From an uncultured Burkholderiales bacterium (GTDB lineage: Bacteria > Pseudomonadota > Gammaproteobacteria > Burkholderiales > Burkholderiaceae_C), in the NCBI GenBank assembly GCA_903842945.1, contig CAIMNS010000228.1, positions 1 through 55,775 on the forward strand: a stretch of DNA of 55,775 bases, in the 5' to 3' direction. The translations under genes were made by a program, and so were the position numbers. Below are positions 26,730 to 35,265 of the stretch, one piece after another; position 1 is the stretch's first letter, and the number at the start of each line of letters is the position of its first letter. The notes under the pieces are model-generated. The model did not search any database. It saw nothing but the letters and a program-made list of their open reading frames with translations, and was not told where the DNA came from.

Positions 26730-28016
26730 ATGTCTTTGCAAAAATGGTTGGAAAAAATCGAGGGCTTTCACCCTGTTGAGATTGACATGGGCCTGGGTCG
26801 AGTTCAGGCCGTAGCCAAGAACATGGCCTTGGCCTTCAAGGTGCCCGTCATCATGGTGGCTGGAACCAATGGCAAGGGGTCCACTTGCGCGCTGCTTGAG
26901 GCCATTCTTGGTCAGTCCGGTTACAAGGTTGGTTTGTTCACCTCTCCACACCTGGTTCATTTTCAAGAAAGATGCCGGCTCGAAGAGGTCAGTGTCTCAG
27001 AGGAGCGCTTGATTGCGTCTTTTGAATTCGTAGAGTCTTGTCTTGAAAAGACCTCGTTGACCTATTTTGAGTTCACAAGCCTTGCGATTTTGCATCTCCT
27101 ATCACAAGCAGAACTGGATGTGGTTGTTCTGGAAGTGGGCTTAGGTGGGCGGCTAGATGCAGTGAACATCATTGATGCAGATTGCGCCATCCTCACCTCC
27201 ATAGACATGGATCACATGGACTATTTGGGAGATTCGCGTGAATTGATCGGGTTTGAAAAAGCTGGGATCATGAGGAGCGGGCAAATTGCGGTGGTGAGTG
27301 ATCCCCTGCCACCGAAAAGCGTCATTGACCATGCAGAGCAACTTGGGGCGGATTTGTGGTTGGTGGGCAGGGACTTCAATTACTCGGGAGATGCGCAGCA
27401 ATGGGCTTGGAGAGGTCGTGGCAAGGGTTACAGTGGCTTGGCCTATCCAGCGCTCAGGGGGGCCAACCAATTGATCAACGCCTCAGGTGTGTTGGCCGCC
27501 TTGACAGCGCTTCGTCAGCGTTTGCCCGTGACCGCTCAGGCCATCAGAAATGGTTTGGCCATGGTGGAGTTGCCCGGCCGCTTTCAAATCATTCCTGGAC
27601 GCCCTCAATTGGTTCTGGATGTGGCACACAACCCCCATGCTGTTGCAGCGCTCACAGAAAATTTGGATGCCATGGGTTTTTTCCCAAAAACGCATGCCGT
27701 GTTTGGTGCTATGAAAGACAAAGATATTTTGGCTATTTTGAAAAGGATTTCGGTAGTTGTGGACGAGTGGTACTTTTGCGATTTACCTACTCCAAGAGCC
27801 ATCAAGGCCGAAGAATTGGTCAAAATGTGCTCAGAATTGCCCAAGAACTTGCAAAAGCCCAGTCTTGTTTTTTCCGACCCCGTAAAAGCTTTGAAGGAGG
27901 CGCTCTCAAAGGCTGAGCCCACTGATAGAATCGTGGTCTTCGGATCGTTTTACACCGTTGGCGCAGTTTTGTCTCACGGCATACCTAAACTAGAAGCGCC
28001 TCACTTGGATACTTAA
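26730..28016 (+). CDS. folC: Dihydrofolate/folylpolyglutamate synthase
   Basis: Adds glutamate to dihydropteroate and to folates. The 428-residue Mur-ligase fold protein has the P-loop AGTNGKGS at 44-51, SPHLVHFQERCRL, EVGLGGRLDAVNIIDAD and LDVAHNPHA. I chose ATG 26730 (MSLQKWLEKIEGFHP), which follows GAAGAG; an upstream in-frame start at 26691 adds 13 non-conserved residues. It starts the folC-SPOR-cvpA-purF-metZ order known from Burkholderiales, but accD and the trp genes that I associate with its upstream side are absent here. Confidence 0.94.
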   Translation: MSLQKWLEKIEGFHPVEIDMGLGRVQAVAKNMALAFKVPVIMVAGTNGKGSTCALLEAILGQSGYKVGLFTSPHLVHFQERCRLEEVSVSEERLIASFEFVESCLEKTSLTYFEFTSLAILHLLSQAELDVVVLEVGLGGRLDAVNIIDADCAILTSIDMDHMDYLGDSRELIGFEKAGIMRSGQIAVVSDPLPPKSVIDHAEQLGADLWLVGRDFNYSGDAQQWAWRGRGKGYSGLAYPALRGANQLINASGVLAALTALRQRLPVTAQAIRNGLAMVELPGRFQIIPGRPQLVLDVAHNPHAVAALTENLDAMGFFPKTHAVFGAMKDKDILAILKRISVVVDEWYFCDLPTPRAIKAEELVKMCSELPKNLQKPSLVFSDPVKALKEALSKAEPTDRIVVFGSFYTVGAVLSHGIPKLEAPHLDT

Positions 28017-28020
28017 GGGC

Positions 28021-28881
28021 ATGGCTTTTTTTAAATTTCGCTTTCCCGGACACGATGACCCAGCTCATCGCGGCAACGAGGCCCCTCATGAGAGCTTGGA
28101 GGCCCTCAGAAAGCGTGTCAAACACCGCTTGATCGGTTCTGGTGTTTTGGTGCTGATCGCAGTGATTGGCTTTCCCTTGGTTTTTGACACTCAACCCCGA
28201 CCCGTGGGCTTGGATATTGCAATTGACATCCCTGACAAAGCGAAGACGTCGGTCAATGTGCCGCCAACTCCTTTAAAGTCAGACAGAAAATTGATGTCTT
28301 CTGATAAATCGTCCCCCCTTGATGCGCCCAATTCAGGGAAATCACAAAGCGCCGACAAGGTCACCGAGCCCTACAAGTCTTTGCCCGAGCCTGTCATAGC
28401 GCCCGTTCCTAGCACGGTACCTGCACCCGTCGCTTCCTCCTCGTCGTCTCTTTCTGGTGGCGCAATTCAAGACGCTACAGTTGCGTCAAAAGCAAATGCC
28501 TCTGCGACTGCATCAGCTCGTAATTCAGAAGTTAAAAATGGTCCCTTGAACGCACGCACCTCTTTGGACACCAAGGAGGAGATCGTCTCTAGCACCAAGT
28601 CCCCAGTTGCAACAGCTAAGCCCACCACCAAAGAGACAAATCCAAGTCAAAAGGAAGAGCGTTACATCATTCAGGTTGGGGCCTACACCGATGAGATGAA
28701 AGTCAAAGACATCAGAGAGAAGTTAGAGAAAGCGGGCCTACACACCTACACGCAAGTGGTTGAGAAAGACGGGAAAAAAATTCGCATCCGAATTGGACCC
28801 TTCACCTCCAAGGAGGAGGCGAATCGACAACTTCAAAAAGTTCGTGGTCTGAACTTGCAACCCAACTTACTGACACTGTAA
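28021..28881 (+). CDS. SPOR-domain membrane protein (DedD-like)
   Basis: A 286-residue bitopic inner-membrane protein. The cytoplasmic N-terminus has an LEALRKRVKHRLIG juxtamembrane stretch, one transmembrane helix lies at about 37-55, and a long Ser/Pro/Lys-rich periplasmic linker follows. The C-terminal SPOR domain (about 215-286: YIIQVGAYTDEMKVKDIREKL to the end) should bind denuded septal glycan. The likely role is in cell constriction, like DedD. The ATG follows the folC stop by four bases. Confidence 0.88.
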   Translation: MAFFKFRFPGHDDPAHRGNEAPHESLEALRKRVKHRLIGSGVLVLIAVIGFPLVFDTQPRPVGLDIAIDIPDKAKTSVNVPPTPLKSDRKLMSSDKSSPLDAPNSGKSQSADKVTEPYKSLPEPVIAPVPSTVPAPVASSSSSLSGGAIQDATVASKANASATASARNSEVKNGPLNARTSLDTKEEIVSSTKSPVATAKPTTKETNPSQKEERYIIQVGAYTDEMKVKDIREKLEKAGLHTYTQVVEKDGKKIRIRIGPFTSKEEANRQLQKVRGLNLQPNLLTL

Positions 28882-28884
28882 GCC

Positions 28885-29370
28885 GTGAGCACACTGGATT
28901 GGATCTTTTGTGCGTTCTTTGCCTATGGTGTATTGAATGGTTTGTGGCGAGGCCTCATTGATGAGGTGCTGGGCTTGGCAGCTTGGGTGATAGGTTTTGT
29001 CTTCGCTCAAATCTTTGCCTCTTCCCTGGGCGCATTTTTGCCTGTCACAGACGTGAGTCCAGAGATGAGATACTTGATGGGCTTTGTGCTTGTGTTGGTG
29101 CTTTGCTTGGTTTTGGTGTCGATGCTGTCAAAGTTGCTGTCCACCTTGATCAGTGCCATTGGTCTTGGTTTTTTGAACCGTTTGATGGGGGCTGTTTTTG
29201 CGTTGTCCAAAGCCATGGTATTGTGCTTGTGCTTGACCACCATTGTTCGACTGACGCCAATGAGAGACTTTGATGTATGGCAGCAGTCTGTGATAGCTGA
29301 TTATTTGGTAGCAGCTTTGAACAGTTTGAAGCCTTTTTTACCAGATGAATTTGGAAAGTACGTGATTTAA
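28885..29370 (+). CDS. cvpA: CvpA family inner-membrane protein
   Basis: A 161-residue protein with four hydrophobic segments, starting with STLDWIFCAFFAYGVLNGLWRGLIDEVLGLAAWVIG. In E. coli cvpA lies upstream of purF, is needed for colicin V production and has been linked to envelope homeostasis. The order is the same here: the stop ends one base before the purF ATG. A GTG at 28885, three bases after the previous stop, is used as start. Confidence 0.88.
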   Translation: MSTLDWIFCAFFAYGVLNGLWRGLIDEVLGLAAWVIGFVFAQIFASSLGAFLPVTDVSPEMRYLMGFVLVLVLCLVLVSMLSKLLSTLISAIGLGFLNRLMGAVFALSKAMVLCLCLTTIVRLTPMRDFDVWQQSVIADYLVAALNSLKPFLPDEFGKYVI

Positions 29371-29371
29371 T

Positions 29372-30889
29372 ATGTGTGGCATTGTTGGTGTTGTAAGCCA
29401 TGTTCCCGTGAATCAATTGATCTATGATGCTTTGTTGTTGCTGCAGCATAGAGGTCAAGATGCTGCGGGCATCGTCACGCAACAAGATGAAAAATTCTTC
29501 ATGCACAAAGCCAAGGGCATGGTTCGCGATGTCTTTAGAACACGCAACATGCGGGCTTTGCCAGGGCTCTTGGGGTTAGGTCAGGTGAGGTACCCTACTG
29601 CAGGCAATGCTTTCAGTGAGGAGGAGGCGCAACCTTTTTATGTCAATGCACCCTTTGGTTTGGTGCTGGTTCACAATGGCAACTTAACCAATGCCCAAGC
29701 GCTTAAGAAGGAGATGTCCTCGACAGACCATCGGCACATCAACACCGACAGCGATTCTGAAGTGTTGCTCAATGTCTTGGCGCACGAGCTAGAGAAGACC
29801 ACAAGGGGTTTGCCTCTTGTGCATCAAGATGTTTTTGATGCTGTCAAAAGAGTTCATCACCGCGTCAAAGGCTCTTACGCCGTCATCTCGATGATTGCTG
29901 GGCACGGCTTGTTGGCTTTTCGCGATCCTTATGGGATACGACCCTTGTGCTATGGTGTCGGTCCCAACGGGGCCGTTATGGTGGCCAGCGAATCGGTAGC
30001 TCTTGAGGGCACGGGTTATGAATTTCAACGCGATTTGGCGCCAGGTGAGGCGATTTATGTTGGTTTAAATGGCGTGGTGCAGCATGCACAATGTGCTCAA
30101 AAGTCAAGCCTTCACCCTTGTATATTTGAGTATGTCTATTTGGCCCGGCCCGATTCGACGATGGATGGAATTTCTGTTTATCAAGCCCGTTTGAACTTGG
30201 GTGAAACCTTGGCCAAACGCGTGATCTCCACAGTTCCACCCCAAGACATTGATGTGGTGATTCCTATTCCAGAATCAAGCCGACCCAGCGCCACTCAATT
30301 GGCGCATTTGTTGGGCAAACCTTATAGAGAGGGGTTTGTTAAAAACAGGTACGTTGGTCGAACATTTATCATGCCAGGCCAAGGTGTACGAAAGCGTTCT
30401 GTGCGACAAAAGCTCAACGTGATCAAAAGTGAATTTGCGGGTAGGAATGTTTTATTGGTTGACGACTCGATTGTCAGAGGAACCACCAGCAAAGAAATTG
30501 TGATGATGGCCAGGGATGCAGGTGCCAAGAAAGTTTATCTTGCAAGTGCTGCCCCACCGGTTCGCTTTCCCAACGTCTACGGCATCGATATGCCCACCAA
30601 TGCTGAACTGGTGGCGTTTGGTCGAACCATTGAAGAGGTGAGAGAGATCATAGGTTGTGATGCCTTGATTTATCAAGATGTCGACGCCATGAAACGAGCT
30701 ATTCTTGCGGCGCAACTAGTTGGATCGAGTGTCATCGACGGTTTTGACGCTTCGTGTTTTGACGGCGTTTACGTCACGGGCGATGTTGCAGCCGAGGACA
30801 TTGCCCGAATGGGACAGTCGCGTGTCAATGGGGATGAAAATGCCTCAGACAACTCCAGACTGTCCTTGCCCAACTTCAATGATGAATAA
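29372..30889 (+). CDS. purF: Amidophosphoribosyltransferase
   Basis: First committed enzyme of purine synthesis: glutamine plus PRPP to phosphoribosylamine. The 505 residues equal the E. coli length. The start MCGIVGVVSH exposes Cys2 as glutaminase nucleophile after removal of Met, with no propeptide. LLLQHRGQDAAG, VHNGNLTN and DSDSEVLLN belong to the glutaminase domain, and LLVDDSIVRGTTSKEIV near 361-377 is the PRPP loop. The [4Fe-4S] cysteines of the Bacillus type are absent. Confidence 0.96.
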   Translation: MCGIVGVVSHVPVNQLIYDALLLLQHRGQDAAGIVTQQDEKFFMHKAKGMVRDVFRTRNMRALPGLLGLGQVRYPTAGNAFSEEEAQPFYVNAPFGLVLVHNGNLTNAQALKKEMSSTDHRHINTDSDSEVLLNVLAHELEKTTRGLPLVHQDVFDAVKRVHHRVKGSYAVISMIAGHGLLAFRDPYGIRPLCYGVGPNGAVMVASESVALEGTGYEFQRDLAPGEAIYVGLNGVVQHAQCAQKSSLHPCIFEYVYLARPDSTMDGISVYQARLNLGETLAKRVISTVPPQDIDVVIPIPESSRPSATQLAHLLGKPYREGFVKNRYVGRTFIMPGQGVRKRSVRQKLNVIKSEFAGRNVLLVDDSIVRGTTSKEIVMMARDAGAKKVYLASAAPPVRFPNVYGIDMPTNAELVAFGRTIEEVREIIGCDALIYQDVDAMKRAILAAQLVGSSVIDGFDASCFDGVYVTGDVAAEDIARMGQSRVNGDENASDNSRLSLPNFNDE

Positions 30890-30901
30890 GGAGCGAGCTC
30901 A

Positions 30902-32128
30902 ATGAGTGAAAACAACCACACAGCAAAGCCACTGCCAAAGGGCCTTCATCTGGAGACACTGGCGGTCAGAACTGCCGTTGAAAAGTCTCAATATGGTGAA
31001 AACTCAGAATCTTTGTATTTGACCTCAAGCTTCACCCAGCCCGATTGCGAAACCGCTGCCAGGCGTTTTTCTGGAGAGGAAGAGGGTTTCATCTACTCTC
31101 GTTTTACCAATCCAACGGTGGCCAGTATGGAGATGCGTTTGGCCGCTTTGGAGGGTACTGAGGCGTGCATTGCCACTTCCAGTGGTATGGCTGCGGTCTT
31201 GCTTTTGTGCATGGGCCTCTTAAAAAGCGGTGACCATGTGATTTGTTCACGATCGGTATTTGGTTCGACCATCAAACTGTTGGGGTCCGAATTCGGTAAA
31301 TTCGGGGTGGAAACGACATTTGTGTCACAAACAGATCCCCAAGAGTGGCGTGATGCGATGACGGCAAAGACCAAATTGTTGTTTGCTGAAACACCCACCA
31401 ATCCTTTGACAGAGGTATGTGATATCAAAGTACTCGCAGAAATTGCTCATGCGGGTGGCGCCGTGTTGGCCGTTGACAATTGCTTTTGTACCCCAGCACT
31501 TCAAAGGCCCATTGATTACGGGGCCGATTTGGTGATCCATTCAGGGACCAAATACTTGGATGGACAAGGTAGGGTTGTGGCCGGTGCAATTTGTGGCACT
31601 GAAAAAATGATCAAAGACAAGTTCATTCCTGTGATGCGCAGTGCCGGTATGACACTTTCTGCCTTCAATGCTTGGGTGGTGCTCAAGGGCTTGGAGACCC
31701 TAGGGATTCGCATGAAGGCGCAGTCTGATCAAGCGCTTGAATTGGCCAAGTGGCTCGAGGCGCACCCAAGGGTTGAGCGCGTCTATTACCCTGCCTTGAA
31801 AAGTCATCCACAACATGAATTGGCCATGCGCCAGCAGCGCCAACTTGGGGGCGCAGTCTTGGCGTTTGACGTGTTTGGCGATACCCCTGACGAGGGGCGT
31901 AAGAATGCCTTTCATGTGATTGATCACACCCAGGTCATGTCGGTCACCGCCAATTTAGGTGATGTGAAGACCATCATCACCCAGCCAGCCAGCACCTCTC
32001 ACGGCAGACTGTCAGAGGAGCAAAGGTTAAAGGCTGGTATTCGTCAGCATTTGATCCGTGTAGCGGTGGGTTTAGAGCATTTGGATGACTTAAAGCACGA
32101 TCTCTCTCTTGGTTTAGATTCTTTATAA
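30902..32128 (+). CDS. metZ: O-succinylhomoserine sulfhydrylase
   Basis: A PLP enzyme of the Cys/Met metabolism family, 408 residues. It makes homocysteine directly from O-succinylhomoserine and sulfide. YSRFTNPTVASMEMRLAALEG, the SSGMAAVLLLCM loop, FAETPTNPLTEV and HSGTKYLDGQGRVVAG with PLP lysine 217 are present. AAGGAGCGAGCTCA precedes the ATG. The purF-metZ order recurs across betaproteobacteria and gammaproteobacteria, and this supports metZ over cystathionine gamma-synthase. Confidence 0.92.
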   Translation: MSENNHTAKPLPKGLHLETLAVRTAVEKSQYGENSESLYLTSSFTQPDCETAARRFSGEEEGFIYSRFTNPTVASMEMRLAALEGTEACIATSSGMAAVLLLCMGLLKSGDHVICSRSVFGSTIKLLGSEFGKFGVETTFVSQTDPQEWRDAMTAKTKLLFAETPTNPLTEVCDIKVLAEIAHAGGAVLAVDNCFCTPALQRPIDYGADLVIHSGTKYLDGQGRVVAGAICGTEKMIKDKFIPVMRSAGMTLSAFNAWVVLKGLETLGIRMKAQSDQALELAKWLEAHPRVERVYYPALKSHPQHELAMRQQRQLGGAVLAFDVFGDTPDEGRKNAFHVIDHTQVMSVTANLGDVKTIITQPASTSHGRLSEEQRLKAGIRQHLIRVAVGLEHLDDLKHDLSLGLDSL

Positions 32129-32137
32129 GTGGGCAAC

Positions 32138-33526
32138 ATGTCTTTAGTCAGAACTCGCTTCGCACCTTCACCAACGGGCTTCATTCATTTGGGCAACATA
32201 CGTTCAGCGCTGTACCCATGGGCCTTTGCCAAGGCCAATCAAGGTGTCTTCATCTTGAGAATCGAAGATACCGACCAAGACCGCTCAACCCAAGAGGCGG
32301 TCGATGTGATATTGCAAGGCATGAAATGGCTTGGAATGAGGCCTGATGAAGGACCTTTTTATCAAATGCAACGCATCAAGAGGTACCAAGAGGTGCTTGA
32401 GCTTTTGAGAAGCCAAGGTGCTGTTTATCCGTGTTACATGAGTATTCAAGAGCTGGATGCGCTCAGAGACCAACAAATCGAAAACAAGGAAAAGCCAAAG
32501 TACGATGGGACCTGGAGGCCTCAAGAAGGTAAAACATTGCCTCCCATTCCCCCTGGTGTTCAGCCGGTGCTTCGCTTTAAGAATCCAACCGATGGCGTGG
32601 TTTCTTGGATGGACAAGGTCAAGGGATTGATTGAAATTTCTAATGAAGAATTGGACGACTTGGTCATTGCTAGGCCAGACGGTACGCCAACTTACAACTT
32701 TTGTGTGGTGGTGGATGATATTGACATGGAGATCACCCATGTCATTCGGGGAGACGACCATGTGAACAACACGCCTCGACAGATCAATATCTTCAAAGCT
32801 TTGGGCCGTCAACATCCCATTTATGCGCATTTGCCTACAGTGCTCAACGAGCAAGGTGAAAAACTCAGCAAAAGAAATGGGGCCAAAGCGGTCACTGCCT
32901 ATGAGGCGCAAGGGTACTTGCCCGAGGCCATGATCAATTACTTGGCGCGCTTAGGTTGGAGCCATGGAGACGATGAGATTTTTTCTGTAGAGCAGTTCTT
33001 GTCTTGGTTTGATTTGGATCATTTAGGCAAAAGCGCCGCACAATTTGATGAGGTCAAACTGAAGTGGGTCAATGCACAGCATTTAAAAGCGTTATCAAAA
33101 GAAGAGTTGTCCAGTCGAGTCAAGCCCTTTTTGAGCGAACTCGGCGTCGAGCCTGATCCTAGGCTGCCAGATATCTGTGGTCTTTTGAAGGATCGGTGTG
33201 ATACCTTGGTTGCATTGGCGCAATGGGTCAGTGTCTTTTACAAGCCCGTTGAACCCAACCCTGAAGAATTGATCAAGCATGTGACCGAAAGTTCAAAGCC
33301 AGCCATATCGATGCTCAAAGATCAGTTGGAAGTCGCACAAAACTGGGATGTTCCAACGATTGCTCTGATCATCAAAGACGTGTTGACGCAAACAAACTTA
33401 AAAATGCCACAATTGGCCATGCCAGTCAGAGTACTTTTAGTGGGCACGTCTCAAACGCCATCTCTTGACGCTGTAATTTCTTTGTTTACTCAAAAAGAGG
33501 CTGTACAAAGACTTTCAAAGGCGTAA
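32138..33526 (+). CDS. gltX: Glutamyl-tRNA synthetase
   Basis: Class I aminoacyl-tRNA synthetase charging tRNA-Glu. The 462-residue protein has the HIGH-like HLGN at 17-20 ([17 protein letters not shown]) and the KMSKS-like motif KLSKR at 242-246. ATG 32138 ([14 protein letters not shown]) is chosen; a GTG at 32129 directly after the metZ stop would add three residues. Notably, the tRNA-Glu gene lies 134 bases downstream, with tRNA-Ala between. Confidence 0.95.
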   Translation: MSLVRTRFAPSPTGFIHLGNIRSALYPWAFAKANQGVFILRIEDTDQDRSTQEAVDVILQGMKWLGMRPDEGPFYQMQRIKRYQEVLELLRSQGAVYPCYMSIQELDALRDQQIENKEKPKYDGTWRPQEGKTLPPIPPGVQPVLRFKNPTDGVVSWMDKVKGLIEISNEELDDLVIARPDGTPTYNFCVVVDDIDMEITHVIRGDDHVNNTPRQINIFKALGRQHPIYAHLPTVLNEQGEKLSKRNGAKAVTAYEAQGYLPEAMINYLARLGWSHGDDEIFSVEQFLSWFDLDHLGKSAAQFDEVKLKWVNAQHLKALSKEELSSRVKPFLSELGVEPDPRLPDICGLLKDRCDTLVALAQWVSVFYKPVEPNPEELIKHVTESSKPAISMLKDQLEVAQNWDVPTIALIIKDVLTQTNLKMPQLAMPVRVLLVGTSQTPSLDAVISLFTQKEAVQRLSKA

Positions 33527-33541
33527 TTTTCTGGTTATAAT
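33513..33541 (+). promoter_or_regulatory. Promoter of the tRNA-Ala-Glu-Asp operon
   Basis: A perfect TATAAT (33536-33541) lies 20 bases before the tRNA-Ala 5' end, with a poor -35 (TTTCAA, 33513-33518) at 17-bp spacing inside the gltX 3' end. The position is right for a stable-RNA promoter. The weak -35 suggests either an alternative hexamer or read-through from gltX. Confidence 0.5.
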
Positions 33542-33560
33542 ACTCCTCTTGGTACCTTTT

Positions 33561-33636
<76 letters not shown>

Positions 33637-33659
33637 AAAGTTATCTTTGTTCCAGGTTT

Positions 33660-33735
33660 GACCCTATCGTCTAGAGGCCTAGGACATCACCCTTTCACGG
33701 TGAGTACCGGGGTTCGAATCCCCGTAGGGTCGCCA
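33660..33735 (+). tRNA. tRNA-Glu (anticodon TTC)
   Basis: 76 bases with acceptor GACCCTA/TAGGGTC, anticodon stem TCACC/GGTGA with loop CTTTCAC, T stem CGGGG/CCCCG around TTCGAAT, and encoded CCA. It lies 23 bases after tRNA-Ala and just downstream of gltX, the synthetase that charges it. Confidence 0.97.
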
Positions 33736-33794
33736 AGTTTTGTAGTGCTTGAGGGCATTGGAGTTGACTCTGATGCTAAAAATTACAACCACGT

Positions 33795-33871
33795 GGAGTG
33801 GTAGTTCAGTTGGTTAGAATACCGGCCTGTCACGCCGGGGGTCGCGGGTTCGAGTCCCGTCCACTCCGCCA
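33795..33871 (+). tRNA. tRNA-Asp (anticodon GTC)
   Basis: 77 bases with acceptor GGAGTGG/CCACTCC, anticodon stem CCGGC/GCCGG with loop CTGTCAC, T arm around TTCGAGT, and encoded CCA. It is the last tRNA of the array. The region downstream is AT-rich and poorly coding, which raises the possibility that this tRNA 3' end served as an integration site. Confidence 0.97.
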
Positions 33872-33887
33872 AGTACTCAGTAAAATT

Positions 33888-33907
33888 GCGCCTTCGAGCG
33901 CTTTTTT
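33888..33907 (+). terminator. Possible terminator of the tRNA array
   Basis: A short GCGC-CTTCGA-GCGC hairpin (33888-33901) is followed by TTTTTT, 16 bases after the tRNA-Asp CCA end. The stem is only four base pairs, so termination may be weak or rho-dependent. Confidence 0.45.
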
Positions 33908-33929
33908 ATTTTTCTCTATTACTTTTTTC

Positions 33930-34358
33930 TTATCCCTTTTCTGCGCCTTCTTTCAAGGTCTGAAGATGCAAGCCATCTAGGATAGAAAGCTCGTACAAGG
34001 AAGTGATGTTATTGGGTAGATTCTCTTTGTGATTTTTTACCCCATGTTTGGGGTTTTCAAAGATAGATATGTATTTAAGGATGACGTGAGGACCGATAGG
34101 TAACTTTGCTTCAAACGATTCAAGTAATTTATGTTTACCTTTTATTTTTAAATTTTCTGTGTGGTCTTTTAATTCTTTAAGGGATTGTCCTATTTTCATC
34201 ACCGATTCAAAAACTTTATCTTCTAGTGACTTTTGCCTATCCAATTCTTTGGTGATTTGTGAAATATATTTTTTATAGTCATCTGAATGAATCAATATCG
34301 AAAATGAAGTGGGTTCTGTGTCATCCTTAATCTCAGGCTTGGTTTTTTGAGTTTTCAT
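33930..34358 (-). CDS. Hypothetical protein, possible plasmid/phage-type DUF3102-like fragment
   Basis: A 142-residue, Lys-rich, AT-rich gene unlike its neighbours in base composition. No confident family match. Residues 38-75 look like a coiled coil (DRQKSLEDKVFESVMKIGQSL). The second half, AKLPIGPHVILKYISIF, followed by LPNNITSLYELSILDGLHLQTLKEG, resembles the motif of DUF3102/KfrA-like proteins of plasmids and phages, which normally continue further. The C-terminus stops 59 bases from the tRNA-Asp end, so it may be a truncated remnant of an integrated element. No good ribosome binding site is seen. Confidence 0.6.
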   Translation of the reverse strand: MKTQKTKPEIKDDTEPTSFSILIHSDDYKKYISQITKELDRQKSLEDKVFESVMKIGQSLKELKDHTENLKIKGKHKLLESFEAKLPIGPHVILKYISIFENPKHGVKNHKENLPNNITSLYELSILDGLHLQTLKEGAEKG

Positions 34359-35265
34359 GATTCATCTGCCCAACATAATTTATGTAAGCACCATGATACA
34401 GTTATCGTAATTATTAAGATAGTAGAATTTACATTGAATGCCATTTAAATCAAGGCTGAGCTTTCAACCCAAGCCTTTTCTTCCTACCGGATCAATCATT
34501 TTGTCCATAGGACGTACCGTCACTTTGTGAAAAACCTTTTGGGGCGGTGTTTTTAAAAGTAGATGAACGACCCCTATCGGTTGACACTGATCGACATGGC
34601 GTTCAATTTAATGATCCATCATGTCCTCATGATCCTAGGACCCGTAATGTCTAGTCTCAAGACTTGAACCAAGATCCCTCAGGCTTTCAGCTGATCAATG
34701 CGACTTTAAGTTGAGCTTTTATGACGGCTGGCTTCCGGCCAATGGTCTCTTTGTAAAAAGCTTGAAGAATAAAGCCCAAGCTGGCTGTTGTATTTAAGGG
34801 CGGCATTGCTGTTCATCTGCGCATACCAGCTCCTGGCTTTAGAAGCCAAGGTTTTAAGGATGTCATTCAATTTAGATTGCAAGTTCATATAGCAAAACGT
34901 TTATAAGTTTCTTTATACATCTATAAAAAATAATAGTAAAGATCGTTAACACGGCATGTACTTTTTTGACAACAGTCATCGTGACTCAACAATCGATGAT
35001 TTTGCAAAGTTTTCTTCAAGTAAACACAAGGCTAAAAGAGGGTATTTACCAATAAGTAGATCGCTCAATGCAAAAGGATTTATGCATTACAAATGCGGAA
35101 TGCAAAAACAATTGATGGGTGATGATTGATGGATTTGCTGGATGGGTTTTAAATGGACCCTCGGTGAAGCCGATGAAGCCGGTGATAGCCTAAGTGGCTC
35201 AGGTAACAGAAAGCGTAAAATAAGTAAATCAAGTTTTCAATGATTGTGAACGCAAAGGATATCAA
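34359..35265. other. AT-rich region with little coding signal between tRNA-Asp side and dioxygenase-like gene
   Basis: About 900 bases without a recognisable gene. Only very short frames occur, for example 34 codons from 34564 on the plus strand and the doubtful leftward frame at 34706-34888. Near 35111-35181 there are short direct repeats: GATGG at 35114, 35128 and 35141, and TGAAGCCG at 35165-35172 and 35174-35181. AAAGGA just before 35266 is the ribosome binding site of the next gene. The stretch may be decayed mobile DNA. Confidence 0.5.
34706..34888 (-). CDS. Doubtful short hypothetical protein
   Basis: A 60-codon frame encoding a Ser-rich, mildly amphipathic protein (KLNDILKTLASKARSWYAQM at 6-25). 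I do not recognise it. No Shine-Dalgarno sequence precedes the ATG, though TTATAAA lies about 15 bases upstream on the minus strand. It may be a chance frame or part of decayed DNA. Confidence 0.2.
   Translation of the reverse strand: MNLQSKLNDILKTLASKARSWYAQMNSNAALKYNSQLGLYSSSFLQRDHWPEASRHKSST

Noticed and set aside
35111-35200. Riboswitch (glycine or cobalamin type) before the LigB-like gene
   Set aside because: The repeats gave a superficial resemblance, but none of the conserved aptamer cores of those classes could be found.
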